NCBI GenBank assembly: GCA_029098225.1
Contig: JAQXNX010000006.1
Span: 1 to 61,254 of the forward strand
Reading direction: 5' to 3'
Source: Spirochaetales bacterium
GTDB taxonomy: Bacteria; Spirochaetota; Spirochaetia; Treponematales; Treponemataceae
Length of the DNA stretch: 61,254 bases
Below the pieces are notes generated by a model that saw only the letters and a program-made list of their open reading frames with translations, searched no databases and had not been told where the DNA came from. Position numbers and translations under genes: made by a program. Shown here one piece after another: positions 47,833 through 56,386 of this stretch (position 1 is the stretch's first letter; the number at the start of each line of letters is the position of its first letter).

Positions 47833-49437
47833 ATGGTTCAAATAATCACTGTTACTGTTTTTCCTTCTGATGTTGCAAATGAGAAAAAAATAAATTCATT
47901 AATCCGGGCAGAGCTTGCTAAAAAGAAAATAAGTTATAAGGATTTTTCTGTAATTTTTGAGAAAAAGTCTGTTGATGCCCGGCATGGAACAGTAAAGGTT
48001 CATTTGAGATATAAGGTTTTCATTGATGAAAAACCAGAGGATGAAAAATTTGAACCTAAGTGGAAAACAGCTGATGGAAAAAAATCTGTAATAATTGTTG
48101 GTTCTGGGCCAGCCGGTCTTTTTGGTGCATTAAGGCTTCTGGAATATGGAATAAAGCCAGTAATTATAGAACGCGGAAAAGAAACTTCAGAAAGAAAAAA
48201 GGATATAGCTTCAATAAGTACAAAACATATTGTAGATGAAAATTCAAATTACTGTTTTGGCGAAGGCGGTGCAGGTACTTTTTCTGACGGAAAGCTTTAT
48301 ACACGAAGTAATAAGCGCGGAAACATTACAGAAGTTCTTCAGATATTCAACTATTTTGGCGCTGAAAAAAGAATTCTTACAGATGCTCATCCACATATTG
48401 GAACCGATAGACTTCCTCAGGTTATAAATGCAATGCGTAATAAAATTATTGAGCTTGGAGGAGAAGTTCATTTTAATTTGTGTTGCAATGATTTGGTTTT
48501 TAATGAAAAGCATGAAGTCTGTGGTATAAAGTGTGTAGACAGGCTTGGGCAGGAGAAATGCTTTTATGGAGATGCTGTTATTCTTGCTACAGGACATTCA
48601 GCTGCAGATATTTATAAAATGCTTGGAAAAATTGCTCCTGAAGCTCTGGAAGCAAAAACTTTTGCAGCGGGTGTTAGAGTTGAACATCCAAGAGAAATAA
48701 TAGATGGAATTCAGTTTCATAATAATTCTACAGCAAATAAAGATCTTGGTGCTGCGGAATACAGGCTGGTTACTCAGGTAGACGAGCGTGGAGTTTATTC
48801 ATTTTGTATGTGTCCCGGAGGCTTTGTAGTTCCTTCATCTTCTGATGGAGAAGGAATTGTTGTAAATGGGATGTCTGCTGCTGCAAGAAATTCTAAATGG
48901 TCAAATTCTGCAATAGTTGTAGAAATAAGACCGGAAGATATTCCGGAAGAATTTAAAATTCAGGCTCAGAAAATGGGATGTCCTCAAATTGCGGGACTTT
49001 TGTTCAGAACAGATATTGAACGGCTTGCAAAAAAAAATGGAGAAGGGCAGGCGGCTCCAGCTCAGAGGCTTATAGATTTTTTAAATGAAAAAAAATCAAT
49101 AGACTTTCCTCCTTCAAGTTATACACCTGGACTTGTTTCCAGTGAGCTTCAGAAATGGCTGCCAGTTCATATATCTTCCAGATTAAGAAAAGCGTTTTAT
49201 GAGTTTAATAAATCGATGAATGGCTTTATCTGTGAACAGGCTGTATTAATTGCTCCGGAAACACGAACTAGTACACCTGTCAGAATTATACGCAATAAAG
49301 ATTCCGGTGAATGTCCGGCGCTAAAAAAATTATTTGCATGTGGAGAAGGAAGCGGTTATTCGGGAGGAATTGTTTCCAGTGCAATGGATGGTCAAAATAT
49401 TTGTAAACTAGTTGTAGAAAAAATTCTGAACAAATGA
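47833..49437 (+). CDS. COG2509 family FAD-dependent dehydrogenase
   Basis: The 534-residue flavoprotein has a short N-terminal alpha-beta domain (1-75), then VIIVGSGPAGLFGALRLLEY with the FAD motif, DENSNYCFGEGGAGTFSDGK, TDAHPHIGTDRLPQVINAM and ATGHSAADIYKMLGKIAPEA. FCMCPGGFVVPSSSDGEGIV and FACGEGSGYSGGIVSSAMDG complete the COG2509 pattern. Substrate is unknown. I place the start at ATG 47833. An in-frame ATG at 47818 would sit on the -10 box, and no ribosome site is present for either, so the message is probably leaderless. Confidence 0.9.
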   Translation: MVQIITVTVFPSDVANEKKINSLIRAELAKKKISYKDFSVIFEKKSVDARHGTVKVHLRYKVFIDEKPEDEKFEPKWKTADGKKSVIIVGSGPAGLFGALRLLEYGIKPVIIERGKETSERKKDIASISTKHIVDENSNYCFGEGGAGTFSDGKLYTRSNKRGNITEVLQIFNYFGAEKRILTDAHPHIGTDRLPQVINAMRNKIIELGGEVHFNLCCNDLVFNEKHEVCGIKCVDRLGQEKCFYGDAVILATGHSAADIYKMLGKIAPEALEAKTFAAGVRVEHPREIIDGIQFHNNSTANKDLGAAEYRLVTQVDERGVYSFCMCPGGFVVPSSSDGEGIVVNGMSAAARNSKWSNSAIVVEIRPEDIPEEFKIQAQKMGCPQIAGLLFRTDIERLAKKNGEGQAAPAQRLIDFLNEKKSIDFPPSSYTPGLVSSELQKWLPVHISSRLRKAFYEFNKSMNGFICEQAVLIAPETRTSTPVRIIRNKDSGECPALKKLFACGEGSGYSGGIVSSAMDGQNICKLVVEKILNK

Positions 49438-49449
49438 TAGTATATAAAT

Positions 49450-50217
49450 ATGAAGATAAATGGTAACAGCGTCGAGAGAGTTGTGCCAGTAGTTGGATTT
49501 TTATTTTTACTTATTTCTACAATTGCAAGTTTTTTTCTTTCTGGTGATAAAAATTCCATATTAGAAACGTTTGGTGATTCACAAATAATTGTACGAACTG
49601 TTCATGTTATTTGTACTGCGTTATGTGCTTTTTTAATTATTAAACCAAAACCAACTGGTATTGTAATAATACTTATGGTTGAGAGTATTCTTACAATTCT
49701 GACAAATTATACGCAGCTTGGAATTTTCTTTTATTATGGTTGTGTGTGTCTGATTCTTTGTAAGGAATTATACCCAAGATTTAAAAAGCCTATTCTTTTC
49801 GGTTCTTTTATTATTCATCTGTTTTCTTTAAGTTTAACTTATACTCATGGAATTCCAAAAATGTGTATAAGCTTTTTTTCTAGTATATTTTATCTTGTCT
49901 TTTTTTTCTGGATTTATTCGCTTTTAAAAGCAAGATTGTCCTGTCATCTTTTAAAAAACGTAATTCAAAATGAAAAACTTGGAGATAAGAAAAAAGGTGA
50001 AGAATTAAGTTTATCTGCTTATAATCTTTCAGACCGGCAGATTCAGCTTGTACTTGATAATATTTATAACAATCTTTCTTTTAGAGAATTGAGTGAAAAA
50101 TATTATGTAAGTATTTCTACGGTAAAAAGTGAATTTGTTGGTGTTTATAAAATATTTGGTGTGTCTAAACTGGAAGAATTAAGACTCTTACTTCTTCAGT
50201 TTCAGGTAACAAAATAA
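49450..50217 (+). CDS. Membrane-bound LuxR-type HTH regulator
   Basis: The 255-residue protein has five or six membrane helices in the first 170 residues (VVPVVGFLFLLISTIASFFL; VHVICTALCAFLIIKPKP; FGSFIIHLFSLSLTYTHG) and a C-terminal LuxR/GerE DNA-binding domain: NLSDRQIQLVLDNIYNNLSF, RELSEKYYVSISTVKSEFVG, VYKIFGVSKLEELRLLL. One-component regulators tethered this way sense an envelope or small-molecule signal. An extended -10 (TGA-TAGTAT, 49435-49443) ends 6 nt before ATG, another leaderless candidate. Targets are unknown. Confidence 0.85.
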   Translation: MKINGNSVERVVPVVGFLFLLISTIASFFLSGDKNSILETFGDSQIIVRTVHVICTALCAFLIIKPKPTGIVIILMVESILTILTNYTQLGIFFYYGCVCLILCKELYPRFKKPILFGSFIIHLFSLSLTYTHGIPKMCISFFSSIFYLVFFFWIYSLLKARLSCHLLKNVIQNEKLGDKKKGEELSLSAYNLSDRQIQLVLDNIYNNLSFRELSEKYYVSISTVKSEFVGVYKIFGVSKLEELRLLLLQFQVTK

Positions 50218-50228
50218 ACACATAAATA

Positions 50229-50285
50229 AAAAGAGGTTCGGAAGACAAAGGATAAAAATCATCTGACTTCCGAACCTCTTTTTTT
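50229..50285 (+). terminator. Terminator of the LuxR-type gene
   Basis: AGAGGTTCGGAAG and CTTCCGAACCTCT form a 13-bp stem extended by A-T pairs, with an unusually large 22-nt loop, followed by T residues. Confidence 0.85.
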
Positions 50286-50454
50286 ATATACTTTTTTAAA
50301 CATTTTCGACTCTCAGAATCACATCTCCGAATTGCAACGCAAAAAGTAAAAAAAATGAATAACTGTCAAATTCAACTCAACTTTTTTAACTCATTTTTAA
50401 ATATATGCAAATACTACTAAATGAGAATAAAAAGCGCAATTAGTTTTGAATATA
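50286..50454. other. AT-rich intergenic stretch without recognised content
   Basis: Between the terminators of the LuxR-type gene and glgP, no gene, promoter or strong hairpin was found; the sequence is AT-rich with several short homopolymers. Confidence 0.6.
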
Positions 50455-50519
50455 TTTAACCAAGGTTAAAAAAAAATAACCAAAGTTATTTTAGAATAAT
50501 TTCAAAAATAACTTTGGTT
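50455..50519 (-). terminator. glgP terminator region
   Basis: On the minus strand AACCAAAGTTATTTT and its complement form a 15-bp stem (50478-50519) followed by nine or so T residues. A second palindrome, TTTAACCAAGGTTAAA (50455-50470), follows directly. Confidence 0.88.
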
Positions 50520-50546
50520 TGTAGGAATAATTGCCTGTTAATGCAT

Positions 50547-52994
50547 TTATTTTACTTCTACCTTCTTAAGATGCCAGATGTCGCGTACGTAATCTTCAAT
50601 TGTTCTGTCTGAAGAGAACTTTCCGGCATTGGCAATATTCTTAAGAGCCATTTTAGCCCACTTCTTTTTGTCACCGTAAGCAACTGCAATTTTTTCGCGT
50701 GCCTGGCAGTAAGAATCAAAATCAGCAAGTACATAATAAACATCAGGACGCTGACCTTCTACACCGAACACGAGAGAATCGTGAAGCTCCTTGAAAAGCT
50801 GATGAGTTGGATCGTAGGTTCCGTCTACCAGCTGTTCAACAACCTTTGCGAGAGCAGGATTGCGGTCCAGATATTCCTGTGGATTATAAGAATGGTCGGC
50901 TTCCATCTTCTTGATTTCTTCTGTAAGAAGACCAAATACAAAGCCGTTTTCTTTTCCTGCTTCTTCGAAAATCTCAATGTTAGCACCGTCCATAGTTCCG
51001 AGAGTCAAAGCACCGTTGAGCATGAATTTCATGTTTGAAGTTCCAGAAGCTTCGAGACCTGCTGTAGAAATCTGTTCTGAAACATCAGCTGCAGGGAAAA
51101 TCTTTTCTGCAACAGAAACGCGGTAGTTTTCTACAAATACAACACGAATCTTTCCGCGGACACGGCGGTCGTTGTTGATGCGTTCTGCAACAGTATTTAT
51201 CAGTTTGATGATAGACTTTGCACGGCGGTAACCGGAAGCAGCCTTTGCTCCAAAAATGAAAGTTCGGGCAGGTGGATTGTAACTTGGATCTTCTACAAGC
51301 CGGTTGTAAAGATACATTACATGGAGAATATTCAAAAGCTGGCGTTTGTATTCATGAAGACGTTTTACCTGAACATCAAAAATGCTGTCCGGATCAAGGA
51401 ATTCATTTTGAGTGTGCTTGAGGTAATCTGCAAGAGCCTGCTTATTTTCTGTCTTAATTCTGATAATTTCGTTTATTGATTCTTCATCATCAATAAATTT
51501 TTCGAGTCCCTTAAGCTTTGCTAAATCTTTTTCCCAGCCGTGACCAATTCGGTCTGTAATGAATTTTGCAAGCTGTGGATTTGCATTCAAAAGCCAGCGG
51601 CGCTGTGTAATTCCGTTTGTCTTATTATTAAACTTCTGTGGATAGAGTGCGTACCAGTCTTTAAGCTCGGCAGTCTTCAAAAGTTCTGTGTGGAGTTCAG
51701 CAACACCGTTTACGCTGAAGCAGGCGTGAATTGCCATCCAGGCCATATAAACCATGTTGTTATGAATGATTGCCATGTGCTCGTGCTTGTAGTAGTCGTT
51801 AGGGAACTTCTGGCGGAGCTCAATTACAAGACGACGGTTAATCTCTTCTACAATCTGGTAAATGCGTGGTAAAAGGCCCTGGAAAATTGAAATTGGCCAT
51901 TTTTCCAAAGCTTCTGCAAGAATTGTATGGTTTGTGTAAGCGAATGTGTGAGTTACTACATCCCAGGCTTCATCCCAGCCAACATTGTATTCATCAAGAA
52001 GAATACGCATAAGTTCAGGAATTGCAACTACAGGATGTGTATCGTTCAATTGAATTACATGGAGCTCTGCAAATTTAGAAAAATCAGTTCCATGATCTGC
52101 AACATAGTGACGTACGAGGTCCTGGAGAGATGCAGATGAGAAGAAGTATTGCTGCTTAAGTCGCAAAGCTTTTCCGCTTGGACCATTGTCATTTGGATAA
52201 AGAACGCGGCTGATATTTTCTGCACTATTCTGGCGTTCAACGGCGCGGTTGTAATCCATGTTGTTAAAGAGCTGGAGGTCAAATCCGTTTGGAGATGAAG
52301 CCTGCCACAAGCGAAGAGTATTTACAGTTTTTGTATCATAACCAATAATTGGCATATCATAAGGTGTAGCTGTTACTTCTTCTGCGTTTTCAAGATAGAA
52401 ACGTGGTTGTCCGTCTGGAGTTTTTCCATAAGCAATGTTACCGCCGAATTTTACAGTAACAGCAAGGTCTGAACGTTTGATTTCCCATGGATCTCGATGT
52501 GCAAGCCATTTATCTGGATATTCAACCTGATATCCGTCTTCTATACGCTGCTCGAACATACCATATTCATAACGGATTCCGTATCCGTGTCCAGGATAGT
52601 CCAAAGTAGCCAATGAATCGAGGAAGCAGGCTGCAAGACGGCCAAGACCACCATTTCCAAGACCTGCATCCGGCTCTTCATCTTCAATCATATCAAAATC
52701 AATGTTCATTCCTTTAAGAACATCTTTTACAGCTTCTTTAATTCCTGCGTTGATAAGATTGTTACTGAGAGCGCGTCCCATCAAAAATTCTGCTGAAAGG
52801 TAATAAAGCTGTTTTGTAGGTTTTTTGTCATATTCAGCACGTGTTGCCATCCAGTTTGGCATAATAATTTCTAATGCTGATGCAGAAACTGCATCAAAAA
52901 GATCATGCTTATTTGCCTGAGAAATATCTTTTCCATATTGACGGCGAAGACGTGCAGAAAGATTTGCTTTAAATTCTTCCTTGTCAAATTCCAT
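50547..52994 (-). CDS. glgP: Glycogen/alpha-glucan phosphorylase
   Basis: The PLP enzyme releases glucose 1-phosphate from alpha-1,4 glucans. The 815-residue protein has the GT35 motifs YYLSAEFLMGRALSNNLIN, GNGGLGRLAACFLDSLATL, TNGITQRRWLLNANP, DVQVKRLHEYKRQLLNILH, and EASGTSNMKFMLNGALTLGT with the PLP lysine. AGGAGG lies 8 nt before ATG 52994; the upstream ATG at 53024 would make that site coding. It follows glgX by about 70 nt, so debranching and phosphorolysis are co-expressed. Codons are GC-richer than neighbours. Confidence 0.97.
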   Translation of the reverse strand: MEFDKEEFKANLSARLRRQYGKDISQANKHDLFDAVSASALEIIMPNWMATRAEYDKKPTKQLYYLSAEFLMGRALSNNLINAGIKEAVKDVLKGMNIDFDMIEDEEPDAGLGNGGLGRLAACFLDSLATLDYPGHGYGIRYEYGMFEQRIEDGYQVEYPDKWLAHRDPWEIKRSDLAVTVKFGGNIAYGKTPDGQPRFYLENAEEVTATPYDMPIIGYDTKTVNTLRLWQASSPNGFDLQLFNNMDYNRAVERQNSAENISRVLYPNDNGPSGKALRLKQQYFFSSASLQDLVRHYVADHGTDFSKFAELHVIQLNDTHPVVAIPELMRILLDEYNVGWDEAWDVVTHTFAYTNHTILAEALEKWPISIFQGLLPRIYQIVEEINRRLVIELRQKFPNDYYKHEHMAIIHNNMVYMAWMAIHACFSVNGVAELHTELLKTAELKDWYALYPQKFNNKTNGITQRRWLLNANPQLAKFITDRIGHGWEKDLAKLKGLEKFIDDEESINEIIRIKTENKQALADYLKHTQNEFLDPDSIFDVQVKRLHEYKRQLLNILHVMYLYNRLVEDPSYNPPARTFIFGAKAASGYRRAKSIIKLINTVAERINNDRRVRGKIRVVFVENYRVSVAEKIFPAADVSEQISTAGLEASGTSNMKFMLNGALTLGTMDGANIEIFEEAGKENGFVFGLLTEEIKKMEADHSYNPQEYLDRNPALAKVVEQLVDGTYDPTHQLFKELHDSLVFGVEGQRPDVYYVLADFDSYCQAREKIAVAYGDKKKWAKMALKNIANAGKFSSDRTIEDYVRDIWHLKKVEVK

Positions 52995-53010
52995 AAAAAT
53001 GCCTCCTAAA

Positions 53011-53037
53011 TTTTGCTTTAGCATATTTTGCTTTAGC
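53011..53037. repeat. Direct repeat in the glgX-glgP spacer
   Basis: TTTTGCTTTAGC occurs twice, at 53011 and 53026, with a 15-bp period. A GTGAGT/ACTCAC stem (53038-53068) encloses the region between it and the glgX end. A leader or processing role is possible. Confidence 0.6.
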
Positions 53038-53064
53038 GTGAGTCTGGCGACACCAACCTTAAAC

Positions 53065-55197
53065 TCACTTGCTTATTAGAATAATTGAACTGCCTGCAAT
53101 TAAAACATATCTCCTTTGTTCTGCAAGAAGTTCTTCTTTTCCATTTTCTAATATATCTTCAGGAGCGGTAAAAGAAGTATCAGCAACGCGATACCATTTT
53201 TTATCGCCCGTTAAAGCCGGTAATGTAATTGTTAAATCATATAAATCCATATTCGTTGCAATGTAAAAATCATTGTCGTAATCCATTCCATTTAGCTTAA
53301 ATGCCAGGAACCTTCCTGTTTTATCCCAGTTTGGATTTTTTGCACTTGCATCATACCATGTAGTTTCCGGAACACAATTTTGATTATAAGAACCTTTTGA
53401 AAATTCTTTTCCGCGGAAAACTTTATGATTTTTTCTGAGAGAAATTAATTCTTTAGTAAATTTAACCAGACCTTCATTTTTACGTTCAAAATCCCAGTTT
53501 ATCCAGCTTATTTCGTTATCCTGACAATAGGCATTGTTATTTCCATATTGGGTTCTGCGCATTTCATCTCCTGCAAGAAGCATTGGAACTCCCTGAGAAA
53601 CAAAAAGATAAATAAGGAAATTTTTTATAGACTTTAAACGTTCATTTTCTATTTTTGGATTTGTACATTCACCTTCAAAGCCATGATTATAACTTAAATT
53701 ATCATCGCTTCCGTCCCGGTTGTCTTCGCCGTTTTCTTCGTTATGCTTGTAATTGTAGCTTACTAAATCGTTTAGCGTAAATCCGTCGTGCGCTGTAAGA
53801 AAATTTATGGAAGCTAAAGGAGATCTTCCGCTGTGATTATAGCAGTCTGAACTTCCACAAATTCTTGTGGCAGCAGCTGTAGCAGAATTTTCATCTCCTC
53901 TTATAAAACGTCTTATATCATCACGGAAGCGGCCGTTCCATTCACTCCAACGGTTATTTGGTCCGCCGGGGAATCCTCCAAGCTGGTAAAGTCCTGCACA
54001 ATCCCATGGCTCTGCAATTATTTTTGTTTTTGAAAGCACAGGATCATCGTTGATAGCAGCCGTTAAAAGCGGCATATCATTACTGATTGGTGCTCCGTTT
54101 TGGGAACGTGTTAATATAGAAGCTAAATCAAATCGGAAGCCATCAACATGCATTTCTAAAACCCAGTAACGAAGGCTGTCCAGAATAAACTGGGCTGTTA
54201 CCGGATGATTACAATTTACACTGTTTCCACAGCCGCTGTAATTCATATAGTATTGTTTACTATCGAAAGGAAGAGAGTAGTAAACATCATTTTGAAGTCC
54301 GCGGAAAGAGAATGTGTATCCGTGTTCATTGCCTTCCGCAGTATGATTGTAAACAACATCAAGAATAACCTCTATGCCGGCTTTGTGAAGTTCTTTAACC
54401 ATCTGCTTGAATTCGCGGACAGGGCCGCCGGCAGAACGGTCTGCAGCATAAGAAGTTTTTGGCGCAAAAAATCCGATAGTAGAATATCCCCAGTAATTTA
54501 CAAGAGTTTCTCCGGTACGCGGATTAATATTTGCATTTTCGTTTTCATCAAATTCAAAAAGCGGAAGAAATTCTACGGAAGTAATTCCTAATTTTTTTAA
54601 GTAATCAATTTTTTTTGTAAAGCCTTTATAAGTGCCGGCAATTTCCGGTTCAACATCTGAAGTTTTAGAAGCCGTGAATCCTTTTACATGAGTTTCGTAA
54701 ATTACGCAGTTTTCCAAAGGATAATTTAAAGGCTTGTCATCTTCCCAGTTAAAATCGTCATTTACAACAACACATTTTGGAAAATCAGATAAATCCTGAA
54801 GCTCTCCTCCCTGATTCATTGAAAATCCAGTTTGATGCTGTTTATTATACGAACGGAAAATTGACCCCTGAGTAAAAGCTTTTGAATATGGATCTAAGAT
54901 ATATTTATGCTGATTAAATCTAAGGCCTTGTGGCGGATTATATGGACCTTCAACTTTGTAAAGATAAAGTAAGCCTTCAGAAGCGCCTTCAAGAAAAATA
55001 TGCCAGATATCTCCGGTACGATTTTTTTGCGGATCAAGATTCATTATAGCAGAAGGTTTTTTGTCGAAATCATTTTCAAAAAGCACAAGTTTTACTTTGG
55101 CAGCATCGCGGCTATAAATTGAAAAATTTACACCACCTTTTGTAATTACTGCGCCAAACCCCATTGGCTTTCCGTTATGAACCTTATAATCAGTCAT
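53065..55197 (-). CDS. glgX: Glycogen debranching enzyme (GlgX/isoamylase type)
   Basis: The enzyme hydrolyses alpha-1,6 branches. The 710-residue protein has an N-terminal CBM48 domain (1-130) and a GH13_11 barrel: GITSVEFLPLFEFDENENAN, GIEVILDVVYNHTAEGNEHG, DGFRFDLASILTR with the nucleophile Asp, KIIAEPWDCAGLYQLGGFPG with the acid Glu, and FLTAHDGFTLNDLVSYNYKH. The start lacks a ribosome site; TGT-TAAAAT ends 9 nt before ATG 55197, so its leader may be very short. It is the first gene of the glgX-glgP operon. Confidence 0.95.
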   Translation of the reverse strand: MTDYKVHNGKPMGFGAVITKGGVNFSIYSRDAAKVKLVLFENDFDKKPSAIMNLDPQKNRTGDIWHIFLEGASEGLLYLYKVEGPYNPPQGLRFNQHKYILDPYSKAFTQGSIFRSYNKQHQTGFSMNQGGELQDLSDFPKCVVVNDDFNWEDDKPLNYPLENCVIYETHVKGFTASKTSDVEPEIAGTYKGFTKKIDYLKKLGITSVEFLPLFEFDENENANINPRTGETLVNYWGYSTIGFFAPKTSYAADRSAGGPVREFKQMVKELHKAGIEVILDVVYNHTAEGNEHGYTFSFRGLQNDVYYSLPFDSKQYYMNYSGCGNSVNCNHPVTAQFILDSLRYWVLEMHVDGFRFDLASILTRSQNGAPISNDMPLLTAAINDDPVLSKTKIIAEPWDCAGLYQLGGFPGGPNNRWSEWNGRFRDDIRRFIRGDENSATAAATRICGSSDCYNHSGRSPLASINFLTAHDGFTLNDLVSYNYKHNEENGEDNRDGSDDNLSYNHGFEGECTNPKIENERLKSIKNFLIYLFVSQGVPMLLAGDEMRRTQYGNNNAYCQDNEISWINWDFERKNEGLVKFTKELISLRKNHKVFRGKEFSKGSYNQNCVPETTWYDASAKNPNWDKTGRFLAFKLNGMDYDNDFYIATNMDLYDLTITLPALTGDKKWYRVADTSFTAPEDILENGKEELLAEQRRYVLIAGSSIILISK

Positions 55198-55250
55198 AGT
55201 TTTATAATTTTAACACAGTTGTTTCATAAATTCTAGGGATTTTTTCGGAG

Positions 55251-55350
55251 TCTTAGGGGTAATCAGCGAAGCGGATTACCCCTAGGAGAGGGGGTAGCGG
55301 ACAAGACCGGAACGTAGTGAGGACTTGGGAGCGAGGGGGAGACTTCCCCC
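55251..55350. repeat. Tandem hairpin array between glgX and era
   Basis: Stems are TCTTAGGGGTAATC/GATTACCCCTAGGA (55251-55287, loop AGCGAAGCG), CAAG-CC/GG-CTTG (55302-55327, loop GGAACGTAGTGA) and GGGGGA/TCCCCC (55335-55350). The sequence is GC-rich compared with the flanks and holds GCGAAGCG and GAACGTAGTGAGG, words shared with the arrays at 14202 and 30837. Two divergent genes flank it. Confidence 0.72.
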
Positions 55351-55372
55351 ACTTTTCATTTTTTTCTTTTAA

Positions 55373-55401
55373 TTGCAAAAATTATATCGAGCTTATATAA
55401 T
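55373..55401 (+). promoter_or_regulatory. Promoter of era
   Basis: TTGCAA (55373-55378), 17-nt spacer, TATAAT (55396-55401), ending 7 nt before ATG 55409. No ribosome site is present. Confidence 0.78.
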
Positions 55402-55408
55402 TAAAAAA

Positions 55409-56326
55409 ATGAGCGATAATAATCAGGAAAAATTGCGCACTGGTGTTGTTACTATTATTGGACGACCTTCCAGTGGAAAATCTACTTTTTTAAATACTGC
55501 ATGTCAGGAAGATGTAAGTATTGTTTCTCCAATTCCGCAGACTACTCGGAATGCAATTAAAGGCTTTGTAAATACTTCACTTGGACAGCTGGTTTTTATT
55601 GATACTCCAGGTTACCACAATTCAGAAAAAAAATTGAATCAAAGATTACGCAATGTTACTGAATCTCAGCTGGATGGAATTGATGCCGCTTTATACATTA
55701 TTGATATAACAAGAGAGCCTGGTGAAGAAGAAGAATTGACTGCAAGGCTTCTGGAAAAAAATCAGGATAAAACTGTTGTTGCTTTCAATAAAACTGATTT
55801 GTTACCACGCAAAGATTTGCTTTTAAAATATTATGATTTTATTCAAAAGAATTTACCGGATATTTCCAAAGAGCGAATTTTTGAGATGTCTGCAAAAAAT
55901 GATAATGGTATAAATGAAGTTTTAAAGGCGCTTTATGAAATTGTTCCGGAAGGCAGCCCGATGTACGATGATGAACTTTATACGGATCAGGATTTGTCGT
56001 TTCGTGTAAAAGAAGTTATTCGTGGTGAAGCAATCAACAGGCTTAAGGATGAAATTCCGCATGCAGTTTATGTTGAGGTAGCCGATGTTGAGCATCGTAA
56101 CGAAGGAAAGAAATTGTGGATTCGCGCATTTTTATGTGTTGAGCGCGAAAGCCAGAAAGGAATAGTTATTGGAAAAGGCGCTTCAATGATTAAGGAAATA
56201 CGAACAGCGTCGGTAAAAAAATTGAATCAAATTTATATGCAGAAAATAGATTTGGATTTGCAGGTGAAGGTTGATAAAAACTGGCGGCAAAGAGATGTAA
56301 CTTTGAACAGGCTGATTCCTCAGTGA
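55409..56326 (+). CDS. era: GTPase Era
   Basis: Era assists 30S ribosome maturation. The 305-residue protein has G1 (TIIGRPSSGKSTFLN), G2 (SIVSPIPQTTRNAIKG), G3 (FIDTPGYHNSEKK), G4 (VAFNKTDLL) and a C-terminal KH domain (KGIVIGKGASMIKEIRTASV). The end VDKNWRQRDVTLNRLIPQ is typical. An in-frame TTG at 55373 coincides with the -35 box, so ATG 55409 is the start. The message is predicted to be leaderless, striking for a ribosome assembly factor. Confidence 0.96.
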   Translation: MSDNNQEKLRTGVVTIIGRPSSGKSTFLNTACQEDVSIVSPIPQTTRNAIKGFVNTSLGQLVFIDTPGYHNSEKKLNQRLRNVTESQLDGIDAALYIIDITREPGEEEELTARLLEKNQDKTVVAFNKTDLLPRKDLLLKYYDFIQKNLPDISKERIFEMSAKNDNGINEVLKALYEIVPEGSPMYDDELYTDQDLSFRVKEVIRGEAINRLKDEIPHAVYVEVADVEHRNEGKKLWIRAFLCVERESQKGIVIGKGASMIKEIRTASVKKLNQIYMQKIDLDLQVKVDKNWRQRDVTLNRLIPQ

Positions 56327-56386
56327 TTTTCCTGAATGTTTGTCAGGAATAATAAATTAGATGGTTTCAGCCGATAATGGAGTAGA

